From Arcicella rosea (GTDB lineage: Bacteria > Bacteroidota > Bacteroidia > Cytophagales > Spirosomataceae): a stretch of 43,147 nt of DNA. Both the position numbers and the translations under genes were made by a program. Positions 23,191 through 33,483 of this stretch are shown here, piece by piece. The stretch is from assembly GCF_014204325.1 (NCBI RefSeq), contig NZ_JACHKT010000040.1, forward strand, positions 1-43,147. The letters run 5' to 3'. The notes under the pieces are model-generated. The model was not told the DNA's origin, ran no database searches, and worked only from the letters and a program-made list of their open reading frames with translations. Within the stretch, counting starts at the first letter, position 1. Each line of letters opens with the position of its first letter.

Positions 23191-24267
23191 CTAAACTGTT
23201 TTCACGTAACTTCCCAACCATTTGATTTCGGAAGCGTGTTTTGCCATGATTTTCTGAACACTTTCGTCTAAAAAGTAACCATCAAATTCCATCAAAAACC
23301 AGAAATTAAATTGTTCTCCTTCTTTTACAGGACGACTTTCAATTTTCAAAAGATTGATTCCTTGACTTTCAAACTCTTGCAAGAAACGAACAAGTGTTCC
23401 AGGTTTTCCATCTTCTGGTAATTTGGCAATGATTGTCGTTTTATCATTCCCGCTTTTCTGATTAATAAAATCTTTACCAATGATGAAAAAACGAGTACGG
23501 TTTTGGGCTGAGTCTTGAATATTATCAAATAGAATTGGCACATCAAATAATTTTGCAGCGATATGCGAGCAAATTGCTGCCGAATCAGTTTCTAATCCAG
23601 CCAATTTAGCAGCTTTAGAAGTTGAATCTACTTGTACAAAAAAGTCGTCTTCTTTACCTCCGAAGTAATCATTCAAGAATCGCTCGCATTGACCAAAAGC
23701 AATGTCTTTTGAGTAAATCCTTTTAATATCCGATAATTTCTCAGCTTTAGTTGCAAAAGTAAAGTGTACAGAAATGACTACTTCTGAAACAATTTTCAAA
23801 TCTGTTTCATTGAGCAAATCAATCGTTTCTTTAACAATTCCTTCCAAATTGTTTTCGATAGGCACAACACCAAATCTTGCACGACCCGTATCAACACTTT
23901 CAAAAACTGAACGAATATTGGGCAAAGCCAAGTAGTCGCTCATTGCACCAAATCTACTTTCTGCCGCTTGGTGTGTAAAACTGCCTTCTGGTCCTAAATA
24001 TGCAATTCTTTCGGGTAATTCTAAATTGCGAGAAACTGCAAAAATTTCTAAATAAATCGCCTCGATAGCGGCTCTATTTAATAATCCATTGTTGGCAGCA
24101 GCGAGTCTATCAACAATTTGTTTTTCTCGTTCAGGACGATAAATAACCGTTTGAGTTTGTTTTTTTAACTCACCAACTTGTTTTACAACATCCATACGCT
24201 TGTTGAGAATTTCAAGCATTTGGTTGTCGAATGAGTCAATTTGATTTCTTAATTCTTCGAGAGACAT
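23191..24267 (-). CDS. pheA: bifunctional chorismate mutase / prephenate dehydratase
   Basis: 358 residues from ATG 24267. Upstream in-frame Met at 24333 would place 22 unconserved residues over a dyad and is rejected. The protein makes phenylpyruvate from chorismate, the first committed steps to phenylalanine. Domains: AroQ-type chorismate mutase (about 1-85, EELRNQIDSFDNQMLEILNKR), prephenate dehydratase (about 87-270; GPEGSFTHQAA at 92-102 and NRTRFFIIG with the catalytic TRF), then an ACT domain with ESRP, which binds phenylalanine for feedback control. The gene is co-directional with parE upstream and has its own terminator. Confidence 0.93.
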   Translation of the reverse strand: MSLEELRNQIDSFDNQMLEILNKRMDVVKQVGELKKQTQTVIYRPEREKQIVDRLAAANNGLLNRAAIEAIYLEIFAVSRNLELPERIAYLGPEGSFTHQAAESRFGAMSDYLALPNIRSVFESVDTGRARFGVVPIENNLEGIVKETIDLLNETDLKIVSEVVISVHFTFATKAEKLSDIKRIYSKDIAFGQCERFLNDYFGGKEDDFFVQVDSTSKAAKLAGLETDSAAICSHIAAKLFDVPILFDNIQDSAQNRTRFFIIGKDFINQKSGNDKTTIIAKLPEDGKPGTLVRFLQEFESQGINLLKIESRPVKEGEQFNFWFLMEFDGYFLDESVQKIMAKHASEIKWLGSYVKTV

Positions 24268-24296
24268 TTTTGACAGTATTAAATTGAGAATGTTAG

Positions 24297-24339
24297 GATT
24301 GTGTGAATCGGTCAATAGAAAATTATCATTCACACAATC
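24297..24339. promoter_or_regulatory. 12-bp perfect dyad in the pheA upstream region
   Basis: gattgtgtgaat (24297-24308) and attcacacaatc (24328-24339) are perfect inverted copies around 19 nt, between the parE stop and the pheA start. No T run follows, so it is not a plain terminator. It could be an operator or a leader hairpin controlling pheA; that is inference. Confidence 0.55.
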
Positions 24340-24364
24340 ATTAGTACACGCTCTTTCTTTTAAT

Positions 24365-26239
24365 TTAAGCCGCTAATTCGGCTGGATCTTTTTCAATAAT
24401 CAGGTTTTCAATAATAAATTTCTGACGGTCAGGAGTATTTTTTCCCATGAAGTAAGTCAAAATTTTAGGTATCGTAGTATCTTTTGTTAGAATTACGGGT
24501 TCTAAACGAATATCATCATTGATAAATTTCCCAAATTCTTCAGGGGAAATTTCACCCAAACCTTTAAATCGAGTAATTTCTGGCTTTGGACTTAGCTTTT
24601 CGATAGCATTCAAACGCTCTTCATCAGAGTAGCAATAAATTGTTTCCTTTTTGTTTCTTACTCTAAACAAAGGTGTTTCCAAAATGTACAAATGCCCATT
24701 TCTTACTAAGTCTGGAAAAAATTGTAAGAAGAAAGTCATCATCAACAAACGAATGTGCATTCCATCGACGTCGGCATCAGTAGCGATAATGATTTTATGA
24801 TAACGTAATCCTTCTAAACCTTCTTCAATATTCAGGGCATGTTGAAGTAAATTGAATTCTTCGTTTTCGTAAACAATCTTTTTAGTAAGTCCAAAACAGT
24901 TTAAAGGCTTACCTCTTAAACTAAATACCGCTTGACTTTGTACATTTCGAGATTTAGTAATTGAACCACTGGCAGAATCTCCTTCGGTGATAAAAAGCAT
25001 AGATTCATATCGATTATCTGCTTTTTCGTCAGTCAAGTGAACTCTACAATCTCTTAATTTTTTATTATGCAAATTGGCTTTTTTGGCACGTTCGTTGGCA
25101 AGTTTTTTAATACCAGCCATGTCTTTGCGTTCACGTTCCGATTGTTCAATTCTTTTCTTGATAGCATCGGCAGTAGTTGGGTTTTTGTGTAAAAAATTAT
25201 CAAGATTTATTTTGATAAAATCTCCAATAAAACTCCTAACCGACTGAGAACTAGAATCAGGCGACATATTATTTGAGCCTAATTTTGTTTTTGTTTGAGA
25301 TTCAAAAACAGGTTCTTGTACACGAATGGCAATTGCACCCACGATACTTGCACGAATATCTTCAGGGGCGTAATCTTTTTTATAAAACTCACGAACAGCA
25401 CGAACGATTGCCTCACGGAAAGCCTGTAAGTGCGTTCCACCTTGCGTAGTATTTTGTCCGTTCACAAAAGAGTAATATTCTTCTCCGTACTGATTCCCAT
25501 GCGTCAAGGCTACTTCAATATCAGAACCTTTCAGGTGGATAATTGGATAGCGACGTTCTTCTTCGGCAGAATATTTACTCAATAAATCAAATAATCCATT
25601 TTGTGAATAATACTTTTGTCCGTTGAAATTGATGGTCAAACCAGCATTCAAATAAGCATAATTCCAAATAAGGTTTTCTAAATATTGCGGGATATAATGA
25701 TAGTTTTTGAAAATCGTATTATCGGGTTCAAATATCACATAAGTACCATTTCTAGCATTGGATTCCGTTCCGTCTGGAGATTCCGCAATTAATTCACCTT
25801 GTTTAAATTCTGCCCATTTGGTTTTCCCTTCACGGAAGGATTGTACTTTGAAATAAGAAGAAAGTGCGTTAGTAGCCTTAGTACCTACTCCATTTAAACC
25901 AACTGATTTTTGAAAAGCACCAGAATCGTATTTACCACCTGTATTGATTTTAGAAACACAGTCGATTACTTTTCCTAAAGGAATGCCTCTACCATAATCA
26001 CGTACTTCTACACGATGGTCGGTAATTTTAATTTCAATCGTTTTTCCATTTCCCATCATGTGTTCGTCAATCGAGTTATCCATGATTTCTTTTACTAAGA
26101 CATAGATACCATCATCAATAGAGGAACCGTCTCCTAATTTTCCGATATACATACCCGGACGAAGGCGAATATGCTCTTTCCAGTCGAGAGAGCGAATATT
26201 ATCTTCGGTGTATTGTACAGAAGTAGGGTTTGTTGACAT
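24365..26239 (-). CDS. parE: DNA topoisomerase IV subunit B
   Basis: 624 residues from ATG 26239; the TTG two codons upstream is less likely. ATPase subunit of the type IIA topoisomerase that decatenates daughter chromosomes. Seen: a GHKL ATPase domain ([29 protein letters not shown]), a transducer region, and a TOPRIM domain with EGDSASGS and the acidic [12 protein letters not shown]. It ends QKFIIENL. The length and the lack of the C-terminal insert point to ParE rather than GyrB, although the two can be confused in this phylum. The usual partner, parC, is not adjacent. Confidence 0.85.
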   Translation of the reverse strand: MSTNPTSVQYTEDNIRSLDWKEHIRLRPGMYIGKLGDGSSIDDGIYVLVKEIMDNSIDEHMMGNGKTIEIKITDHRVEVRDYGRGIPLGKVIDCVSKINTGGKYDSGAFQKSVGLNGVGTKATNALSSYFKVQSFREGKTKWAEFKQGELIAESPDGTESNARNGTYVIFEPDNTIFKNYHYIPQYLENLIWNYAYLNAGLTINFNGQKYYSQNGLFDLLSKYSAEEERRYPIIHLKGSDIEVALTHGNQYGEEYYSFVNGQNTTQGGTHLQAFREAIVRAVREFYKKDYAPEDIRASIVGAIAIRVQEPVFESQTKTKLGSNNMSPDSSSQSVRSFIGDFIKINLDNFLHKNPTTADAIKKRIEQSERERKDMAGIKKLANERAKKANLHNKKLRDCRVHLTDEKADNRYESMLFITEGDSASGSITKSRNVQSQAVFSLRGKPLNCFGLTKKIVYENEEFNLLQHALNIEEGLEGLRYHKIIIATDADVDGMHIRLLMMTFFLQFFPDLVRNGHLYILETPLFRVRNKKETIYCYSDEERLNAIEKLSPKPEITRFKGLGEISPEEFGKFINDDIRLEPVILTKDTTIPKILTYFMGKNTPDRQKFIIENLIIEKDPAELAA

Positions 26240-26574
26240 ATTCAAAGCAAGGGTTAATATTTTCTAAAATTTGCTATTAAAAACAACTTTTAGAAAAAAC
26301 AATTAAAAAAACTAATAAACTTCAAAGAGTAATGTTGTCAAAAATTGTACGTTTCCTCTATTCAGCTTATCAGTGAAACAAAGCTACAAAAACATTAAGA
26401 ATTTATAAAATTAGCATAATTTTATCTTAGAAGTGATAATTAATGTTAGAGGAGGTCGTTAGAAATTACTAAAAGTTGTTTTACTTTGCACTTTGTTTAG
26501 AATTAACTTCTATTGTCAATAAGATTAAATTGGTAGTCAAAGTAATCCTTTTAAACCCAAAGGCAACAAATTAT
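26240..26574. other. divergent regulatory gap between parE and the polysaccharide operon
   Basis: 335 bp of AT-rich sequence between the divergent starts of parE and the SLBB protein. It must carry both promoters, but I see no copy that matches both boxes of the Bacteroidota consensus. No hairpin or gene is seen. A TTG-started extension of the SLBB frame to 26476 is not supported. Confidence 0.5.
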
Positions 26575-29118
26575 ATGTTCAAACTCATGCAAGCAAACGA
26601 TTGCTCTAACAAGGTAAGCACACGATTGATTTCTTCACTCTCAAGTAAGTTTATTTTTTCTGCTCTTTTCCTGTGCCTCACTTTTTTATCAAATTATGGT
26701 AATGCACAAAACTTTACATTAGGAGACCTCCAAAACTTAGCACTTCCAATGCAAGGAAGTAAAATTTCTACCTCAACAACAAAATCTCCAAATGTTGACC
26801 CTAGAAAAGTAAACGATGCAACAAGTGCAAAATCAATAAGTGATTCTCTAAAAACTAAAGCTGCTGGCAATACTGTTAGCACTGCGGACTCAGAAAGTGC
26901 GGCATTTAGAAAGAAAATTTTTGGTATTAACATGTTTAATAATCCAAACATCACTTTCGAAAGCTCATTGAACATTCCAACGCCTAAAAATTATATTTTA
27001 GGAGCAGGTGATGAATTGGTTATAGACATCAATGGCTATTCTGAAGAACATTATACGCTTCCTATTACTCCAGAAGGTTATGTAAAAATTGCTAAAATAG
27101 GCAATGTTTTTGTAAGTGGTATCTCTATTGAAGAAGCAAAAAAAAGAATTATAGATAGGCTTTCTAAAATTTATGTGGGTTTAAAACCTTATGGAGGAGC
27201 ACCAGCAAATACAACTGCGACTATCTCTTTGGGAAGTATTAAAACCATCAGAGTTTCTATTTTGGGTGATGTGGTAGCTCCGGGTACTTATTCTATTTCT
27301 TCTCTATCAAGAGTAATGAACGCCCTTTATCTGTCGGGTGGTCCTAGTGAAAGTGGTACTTTCCGTGAAATCAGAGTTATCCGAGACCGAAAATTAATCG
27401 CTCAGTTAGATTTATATGATTTGTTGACAACAGGAAATCTACGTCAAAATGTTGGCTTACATGACCAAGATATTATCCAAGTAGGTTCTTACAAATCAAG
27501 AGTAGAAATTATTGGAGAAGTTAAAAAACCAGCTGTTTTTGAAACGTTACCGAATGAAAGTTTAGAAAAAATCATTAATGAGTATGCTAATGGTTTCACT
27601 CCGATGGCTTATAAATCAGTATTAAAAATCCAACGTCTTACTGAAAAAGACAGTAAGTTAATTGATTTGAGCAATGATTTATTATCATCATTTTACCCTA
27701 AAGCAGGCGATATTATCACGGTTGAAAAAGTGTTGATGAATAGAATTGAGAATGCAGTAACTTTAGAAGGAGCAGTTTTCAGACCGGGTAAATTTTCTAT
27801 TAACGACAGCCCAACGCTAACCAAATTGATTAAAAGAGCTGATAGTTTCAGAGAAGATGCTTTTTTAGGAAGAATCTCAATCGTAAGACTTCGTGATGAT
27901 TTAACGAAAGAAAACATTTCTGTCAATTACAATGACATTTTATCTGGTAAAAGCCCAGACATAGCACTTCATCGTGAAGACATTGTTACAGTTTACTCTG
28001 TAGTTGAATTAATGGAAAAATACACGGTACGTATCCAAGGTGAGATTAATTTGAAAGATGATGCACCCCTAACAAGTGCCATTGAAAAAGGTTCAACGGC
28101 TGTTTCAGAAACGCCTGGAGAAAGTCCTAACAATGAATCACCTATAGGTACTTTTCCATTCTTGCATAACATGACGGTGGAAGATTTAGTTGAAAAAGCT
28201 GGTGGTTTAAAAGAATCAGCCGCAACAGGTAGAATTGAAGTAATTAGAAGAAAGAAGAATATTGGTAAAGATGATCCTTCACAAATTACTTCTACAATTG
28301 GTGAGCGTTTTAATTTTGCGATTAACAATAATCTTGCAATCGACCCAAGTGCTTCAAAATTCATTTTAGAACCATTTGATGAAGTATTCGTTCGCTCTTC
28401 TCCTAACTACGAAAAACAACAATTTATTTCAATAGAGGGACAAATCACTTTCCCAGGAGTTTATGGTTTAGAGAGAAAAAATGAGCATATTTCTGAAGTT
28501 ATTGCTCGTGCAGGAGGTTTAAATGCTCAAGCTTATCCAAAAGGAGCTACTTTGGTTCGTAAGTTCAAAATAAGCAAACAAGAAGTTGATAGAAAAAGTG
28601 AGCAGATGAGTGAATTATCTGATAATACAACAGAAGCAACGGTAAAAGTAAAGTCGGTAAAAGAAGAAACATCTGAATCAATCGGCATTGATTTAGTGAA
28701 AGCTTTGGAAGAACCAAATTCTTCTGCTGACATGCTCTTACAAGATGGTGATATTATTAAAATTCCGAAAGAACCACAAACTGTAAGAATGCAAGGAGAA
28801 GTATTGTATCCAACATCAACAAGATATATTGAAAACTTACCATTCAAACATTATATTTCAGAAGCTGGTGGTTATACGGAATTATCATCACGCAAACGCT
28901 CTTATATCATTTACGCCAATGGGTCGGTTGATAGAACTAGAAAGTTTTTAGGGTTGATAAATATCTATCCAAAAGTTCAACCAGGTTCAGAAATCGTTGT
29001 ACCAAGCTTGAATATCAGACAAGGTGCTTCACAACAAGCATTTCAGATGATTCAAACCCTTACGATGGGTTTAACAAGTGTTGCTACTCTTTTTGCACTT
29101 ATCAGAACTTTTAAATAA
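26575..29118 (+). CDS. SLBB-domain polysaccharide export outer-membrane protein (Wza-like)
   Basis: 847 residues from ATG 26575. Residues 1-45 form an export signal (hydrophobic SALFLCLTFLSNYGNAQ). A Wza-type polysaccharide export domain begins at about 138 (NYILGAGDELVIDINGYS). Several SLBB repeats follow, for example IRVSILGDVVAPGTYSI, VEIIGEVKKPAVFETL, NAVTLEGAVFRPGKFSI, FISIEGQITFPGVYGL and VRMQGEVLYPTSTRYI. Such proteins form the outer-membrane channel for capsule or exopolysaccharide. This long multi-SLBB form is typical of Bacteroidota. First gene of the polysaccharide operon, 21 bp before the Wzz-like gene. Confidence 0.88.
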   Translation: MFKLMQANDCSNKVSTRLISSLSSKFIFSALFLCLTFLSNYGNAQNFTLGDLQNLALPMQGSKISTSTTKSPNVDPRKVNDATSAKSISDSLKTKAAGNTVSTADSESAAFRKKIFGINMFNNPNITFESSLNIPTPKNYILGAGDELVIDINGYSEEHYTLPITPEGYVKIAKIGNVFVSGISIEEAKKRIIDRLSKIYVGLKPYGGAPANTTATISLGSIKTIRVSILGDVVAPGTYSISSLSRVMNALYLSGGPSESGTFREIRVIRDRKLIAQLDLYDLLTTGNLRQNVGLHDQDIIQVGSYKSRVEIIGEVKKPAVFETLPNESLEKIINEYANGFTPMAYKSVLKIQRLTEKDSKLIDLSNDLLSSFYPKAGDIITVEKVLMNRIENAVTLEGAVFRPGKFSINDSPTLTKLIKRADSFREDAFLGRISIVRLRDDLTKENISVNYNDILSGKSPDIALHREDIVTVYSVVELMEKYTVRIQGEINLKDDAPLTSAIEKGSTAVSETPGESPNNESPIGTFPFLHNMTVEDLVEKAGGLKESAATGRIEVIRRKKNIGKDDPSQITSTIGERFNFAINNNLAIDPSASKFILEPFDEVFVRSSPNYEKQQFISIEGQITFPGVYGLERKNEHISEVIARAGGLNAQAYPKGATLVRKFKISKQEVDRKSEQMSELSDNTTEATVKVKSVKEETSESIGIDLVKALEEPNSSADMLLQDGDIIKIPKEPQTVRMQGEVLYPTSTRYIENLPFKHYISEAGGYTELSSRKRSYIIYANGSVDRTRKFLGLINIYPKVQPGSEIVVPSLNIRQGASQQAFQMIQTLTMGLTSVATLFALIRTFK

Positions 29119-29139
29119 TATTATAATTCAGGATTTAAG

Positions 29140-30228
29140 ATGTCAGCAAAACAACATACATCATTACCAGAAGATCAATTTTCACTTGAAGACATAGTTT
29201 TAAAATTCATAAAATTAAAACAGTTAATTGTAGCAAATTGGAAAATTGTCGCAATTGCCACTTTAATTGGGATGGCTTGTGGTTTATCATGGGAATTAAT
29301 CACGAGAAAACCTCCCGTTTATACTTCCAAGATTCTATTCAATATGGAAAATGGCGGTAGTTCTCCATCAGGAGGATTATCAGATTTAGCAAGTGCTTTT
29401 GGGGTAAATACCGGAGCGGCTCCTTCTTCTAATTTGTTTGTTGGAGAAAACTTCAATGAACTTATCAGAACTAAAAATCTTTATAACCGAGCATTACTTA
29501 CCAAAGTAAAAGTAAAAGGTAAAGATGAAATTTTTGCCAACTATTTCTTACGTAAAAGTGGTGTGCGTGAATTTGAATTGGAAGAAGATGAAGAGATTCA
29601 AAACTTCCAATTCAAACATAATAATTACAAAGAATGTACTGTTAAAGAACGAACGCAATTAAGAAAAATCCAAAACGTTTTGATGCCTTTAACAAATATC
29701 ACAAATGAAAGTAAAAAAGCGTCTTTTGTTACATTAACAGTTATTACTAGAAATGACTCTTTATCATATATATGGTCATATCTTTATCTGAAAACTATTA
29801 CCGATTTTTATATTGAAACCAAGACTAAAAAATCTAAAGATTTACTTGTATTGGTAGAGAATAGGGTTGATTCATTGAAAAAAGAATTGTATCGTACCCA
29901 AGGTGCTGCGGCAAGGTTTGCAGATCAAAACCAACAAGTAATTGTTCAGCAAGGATTGGTTCAACAACAACGCTTGGCAACTAACAGTTCACAACTACAA
30001 AGTCTATACTACGAAGCAGTAAGGAGCTTAGATAATATGAAGTTTTCGATGGTAAAAGAATCTCCACTTTACAGTATAATCGACGATGCTGAGTTACCTT
30101 TTCCAAAGGAGACGGATAGAATTACAAAAGGAACAATTATTGGAACAGTTTTAGGGTTATTACTTTCGATTTTATACGTTGTCTTTTCGAAAACAATGGG
30201 AAAAATAACGAATAAAGTAGAAAAGTAA
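29140..30228 (+). CDS. Wzz-like chain-length determinant / polysaccharide co-polymerase
   Basis: 362 residues with two transmembrane helices, about 33-55 (WKIVAIATLIGMACGLSW) and about 331-353 (GTIIGTVLGLLLSILYVVF), and a periplasmic helical hairpin with a Gln-rich segment between. This is the architecture of the Wzz/GNVR family, which sets glycan chain length and links inner-membrane export to the outer-membrane channel. No tyrosine-kinase domain is attached. The stop is 12 bp before the Wzm start, so the two are co-transcribed. Confidence 0.85.
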   Translation: MSAKQHTSLPEDQFSLEDIVLKFIKLKQLIVANWKIVAIATLIGMACGLSWELITRKPPVYTSKILFNMENGGSSPSGGLSDLASAFGVNTGAAPSSNLFVGENFNELIRTKNLYNRALLTKVKVKGKDEIFANYFLRKSGVREFELEEDEEIQNFQFKHNNYKECTVKERTQLRKIQNVLMPLTNITNESKKASFVTLTVITRNDSLSYIWSYLYLKTITDFYIETKTKKSKDLLVLVENRVDSLKKELYRTQGAAARFADQNQQVIVQQGLVQQQRLATNSSQLQSLYYEAVRSLDNMKFSMVKESPLYSIIDDAELPFPKETDRITKGTIIGTVLGLLLSILYVVFSKTMGKITNKVEK

Positions 30229-30240
30229 TTATTGAAAAAT

Positions 30241-31068
30241 ATGCAAGAAACAGTTATCGAGTCAGGTAGGTCAGAAAAATATTATTGGCAAGACTTGTGG
30301 AGGTTTAGAGAATTACTTTATATCCTAGCAATTCGAGATATTACCGTTAAGTATAAACAAACATTTGTAGGGGTTGCTTGGGCTATTTTCCGCCCAGTAC
30401 TCACGGTATTAGTCTTTGTTTTTGCTTTTGATAAAGTAGCTAAAATTGAAAGCCATTCTACAATACCATTACAGATTATTATTTTTACTGGTGTTATTTT
30501 CTGGAATTTTTTCGCCATGTCATTCCAACAAGTAAGTAATAGTATTACTGGAAATGCGAATTTAGTATCCAAAGTATATTTCCCAAGATTATTGATGCCA
30601 TTGAGTGCAGTAGCAGTGCCTTTACTTGATTTTATCGTCGGATTCGTAGTCATGATTCCATTTCTAATCTACAAAGGATATACACCAACACTTAATATTT
30701 TATTTGTACCAGTATTTCTATTTTTAGCATTTTTTGCTTCATTTAGTTTGGGCGTAATTTTTGCCTCTTTGAATGTTCAATTTAGAGATTTCCAGCAAAT
30801 TGTTCCTTTGGTAGTTCAATATGGTTTTTTTGTTTGTCCAATAGCCTATCCAATATCATCGTTGAAAGATTTCTCTTGGTTTCCAATTTATCAATGGTTA
30901 AATCCGCTAGCAGGAATTATAGAAGGTTTTAGATGGTGCTTAATCCCAAATTATACAGATTTCGAATGGAATAGTTTTATCCCAACCATCATATTTATAA
31001 CCATAACTACTACACTGGCAATTATTTTTTTCCGTAAAAAAGAAAATTCTTTTGTCGATTACATTTAA
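30241..31068 (+). CDS. ABC-2 type polysaccharide transporter permease (Wzm-like)
   Basis: 275 residues from ATG 30241; the TTG at 30232 is less likely. It has six hydrophobic segments and the family motif NPLAGIIEGFRW near the end, plus DLWRFRELLYILAIRDITVKY at the start, which is the coupling region. The protein is the membrane half of the exporter that carries O-antigen or capsular glycan across the inner membrane. It pairs with the ATPase 34 bp downstream. Confidence 0.92.
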   Translation: MQETVIESGRSEKYYWQDLWRFRELLYILAIRDITVKYKQTFVGVAWAIFRPVLTVLVFVFAFDKVAKIESHSTIPLQIIIFTGVIFWNFFAMSFQQVSNSITGNANLVSKVYFPRLLMPLSAVAVPLLDFIVGFVVMIPFLIYKGYTPTLNILFVPVFLFLAFFASFSLGVIFASLNVQFRDFQQIVPLVVQYGFFVCPIAYPISSLKDFSWFPIYQWLNPLAGIIEGFRWCLIPNYTDFEWNSFIPTIIFITITTTLAIIFFRKKENSFVDYI

Positions 31069-31102
31069 CATTATTTGCGTAATGTAGAAAAACCCTTTAA
31101 AA

Positions 31103-32359
31103 ATGACAGTAATTGAAGCTGAAAATATAAGTAAAAAATACATTATCGACCACATCAAAAGTAATGCGAAAGCCAGTACGCTTAGAGAGGTAGTTACAGA
31201 TAAGTTAAAAAATATATTCAATAAAAAAACTGAAGAACAAGTAAGTCACGAAGAATTCTGGGCTTTAAAGAATGTTAGTTTTAATATTGAACAAGGTGAC
31301 AGAGTTGGTATTATTGGTTCTAACGGAGCTGGTAAATCAACAATGTTAAAAATTTTGAGCAGAATTACTGAACCTACCGAAGGAAAAATTAAAATAAAAG
31401 GTAGAGTAGCCAGTTTACTTGAAGTTGGAACTGGATTTCATCCAGAGCTTTCTGGGCGTGAAAATATCTATTTGAATGGTTCAATCTTAGGAATGAAGCG
31501 TGAAGAAATCAAAAACCATTTTGATGCTATCGTAGATTTTGCTGGTGTAGAAAAGTTCTTGGATACTCCTGTAAAAAGATATTCTTCGGGTATGTATGTT
31601 CGCCTTGGTTTTGCTATTTCTGCACATCTTGAACCTGAAATTTTGATTGTGGATGAAGTATTAGCAGTGGGCGATGCAGAATTCCAAAGAAAATGTTTAG
31701 GTAAAATGAAAGATGCTTCTACTTCAGGTAGAACAATTTTATTTGTCAGCCACAACCTCACTGCTGTACAAGGACTTTGCAATAAGTCGATGTATATGCA
31801 AAAAGGGAAACTACTTGAAATGGGTGAAACCAACCAAGTGTTAGCTACTTATTTAAGTCATGTTCAAAAAACAGATTTAGAATCTAGTTGGACAAAACCA
31901 GAAGAAGCACCAGGAAATGATAAAGTTAGACTTAAGAAAGTAAAACTTACTCCCGACTATCAAGGTAATTTAAAACATATTGATGTCAGAACATCCTTCA
32001 AAATTCAAATTGAATTTTGGAACATGGTCGATAACATCAATGCTAATATAAGTTTACATCTAAATTCTTTGACGGGTGAATGTATTTTTAATATTGGTAC
32101 ACCATCGTTAGCACTTAGAAAAGGTGTAATTTATGCTGAATGTGAAATTCCTTCTGATTTTATGAATGATGGTTCTTATTCAATATCATTGATGATTGTT
32201 CAAGATAAATCAATTGTAATTCATAATTTCGGTGAAGTATTAGTTTTTGAAATTGAAGATTATCGTGAAGGCACAGCTTGGTACGGGAAATGGCCAGGTT
32301 ATATTAGACCAAAAATTAACTTTCCTATTTCTCAACTTGAACTAGAAAATGTTAGCTAG
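31103..32359 (+). CDS. ABC transporter ATPase with glycan-binding tail (Wzt-like)
   Basis: 418 residues. The nucleotide-binding domain carries Walker A GSNGAGKST (72-80), signature YSSGM (160-164) and Walker B LIVDE (181-185). The C-terminal 150 residues (about 270-418) form an extra beta-rich domain like Wzt-C, which recognises the terminal modification of the finished glycan before export. That suggests the polymer is capped, so its length is likely set before transport. It pairs with Wzm just upstream. Position 43 bp before the aminotransferase. Confidence 0.92.
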   Translation: MTVIEAENISKKYIIDHIKSNAKASTLREVVTDKLKNIFNKKTEEQVSHEEFWALKNVSFNIEQGDRVGIIGSNGAGKSTMLKILSRITEPTEGKIKIKGRVASLLEVGTGFHPELSGRENIYLNGSILGMKREEIKNHFDAIVDFAGVEKFLDTPVKRYSSGMYVRLGFAISAHLEPEILIVDEVLAVGDAEFQRKCLGKMKDASTSGRTILFVSHNLTAVQGLCNKSMYMQKGKLLEMGETNQVLATYLSHVQKTDLESSWTKPEEAPGNDKVRLKKVKLTPDYQGNLKHIDVRTSFKIQIEFWNMVDNINANISLHLNSLTGECIFNIGTPSLALRKGVIYAECEIPSDFMNDGSYSISLMIVQDKSIVIHNFGEVLVFEIEDYREGTAWYGKWPGYIRPKINFPISQLELENVS

Positions 32360-32401
32360 GAAAGATAAAACTACAAAAATCTTTTCCTTTAACATCAACA
32401 A

Positions 32402-33478
32402 ATGATAAACGTTACAAAAACATATTTACCTCCCATTGAAGAGTACCAACAATATGTACAAGGTATTTGGCAGAGAAATCAATTAACTAATAACGGCCCA
32501 TTAGTTCAGGAATTAGAAAGTAAGCTTAAAGAATATCTTGGCGTAAAACATTGCTTTTATGTAAGCAACGGAACTATTTCCATACAAATCGCACTGAAAG
32601 TACTGAATATTACTAAAGAAGTAATTACTACACCGTTTTCTTATTGTGCTACTTCTCATGCTATTGTATGGGAAAATTGCACCCCTGTATTTGCAGATAT
32701 TTCACCCGATGATTTTTGTATTGACCCTTCAAAAGTAGAACAATTAATTACTGAAAATACAGAAGCTATTTTAGCAACCCATGTGTATGGTAATCCTTGC
32801 GAGGTAGAAAAGCTGGCTGCTATTGCCCAAAAACACAACATAAAATTAATTTATGATGCTGCCCACGCTTTTGGCGTAAAAGTGAATGGTACTTCTTTGT
32901 TCAATTTTGGCGATATAAGTACTTGTAGTTTTCATTCCACAAAAGTATTTCACTCAACAGAAGGTGGTGCTATTTTTACAGATGATGACCAGTTAGCTTA
33001 TTTGATTGATAGCTACAGAAGTTTTGGACATAAAAGCGATAACTATTACACCATTGGGATTAATGGGAAAAATTCGGAATTTCATGCTGCAATGGGTTTA
33101 TGTGTGTTGCCTAAAGTAAAAGAAATTATCGAAGCCAGAAAAAACATTTTTGCTTTGTATGATAAACTTTTGAACTGGGATAAATTAACGAAACCTAAAG
33201 TAAAAATCCCGGTAGAAAGTAATCATGCGTATTATCCAGTTTTCTTTGAATCTGAAGAGATTTTGTTAAAAGTAAGAACTGCATTAGAAGCTGAAAACAT
33301 TTTTCCAAGACGATACTTCTATCCTTCTTTAAGTACATTAAAGTTTGTAACTGCACAAAGTAATTGTCCAATTTCTGATGATGCTGCTCCAAGAGCAATG
33401 GCTTTACCGCTTTATTATGATTTAGCCCATACTGATGTTGAAAGAATTAGTACGATAATTAATAACACTATTTCATAA
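32402..33478 (+). CDS. DegT/DnrJ/EryC1/StrS-family sugar aminotransferase
   Basis: 358 residues. PLP enzyme that transfers an amino group to a nucleotide-linked keto-sugar, giving an amino-sugar for the glycan. Seen: the substrate-side GPLVQELE, Asp-152 in YDAAHAFG, and the PLP-binding Lys-181 in FHSTKVFHSTEGG. Length and motifs fit the VioA/ArnB-like group. The exact sugar cannot be read. The stop is 5 bp before the next gene, so the two are tightly coupled. Confidence 0.9.
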   Translation: MINVTKTYLPPIEEYQQYVQGIWQRNQLTNNGPLVQELESKLKEYLGVKHCFYVSNGTISIQIALKVLNITKEVITTPFSYCATSHAIVWENCTPVFADISPDDFCIDPSKVEQLITENTEAILATHVYGNPCEVEKLAAIAQKHNIKLIYDAAHAFGVKVNGTSLFNFGDISTCSFHSTKVFHSTEGGAIFTDDDQLAYLIDSYRSFGHKSDNYYTIGINGKNSEFHAAMGLCVLPKVKEIIEARKNIFALYDKLLNWDKLTKPKVKIPVESNHAYYPVFFESEEILLKVRTALEAENIFPRRYFYPSLSTLKFVTAQSNCPISDDAAPRAMALPLYYDLAHTDVERISTIINNTIS

Positions 33479-33483
33479 AGAAT

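Noticed and set aside
24365-26239. Calling the topoisomerase subunit GyrB
   Set aside because: The length of 624 residues without the GyrB insert and the sequence opening fit ParE better, though the two can only be fully separated by a tree.
26476-26574. TTG-started extension of the SLBB protein
   Set aside because: It would put 33 residues before the signal peptide; ATG 26575 gives a normal signal sequence.
27693-28847. Long minus-strand open frames inside the SLBB gene
   Set aside because: Antisense shadows of a well-supported coding gene; no independent domain or promoter.
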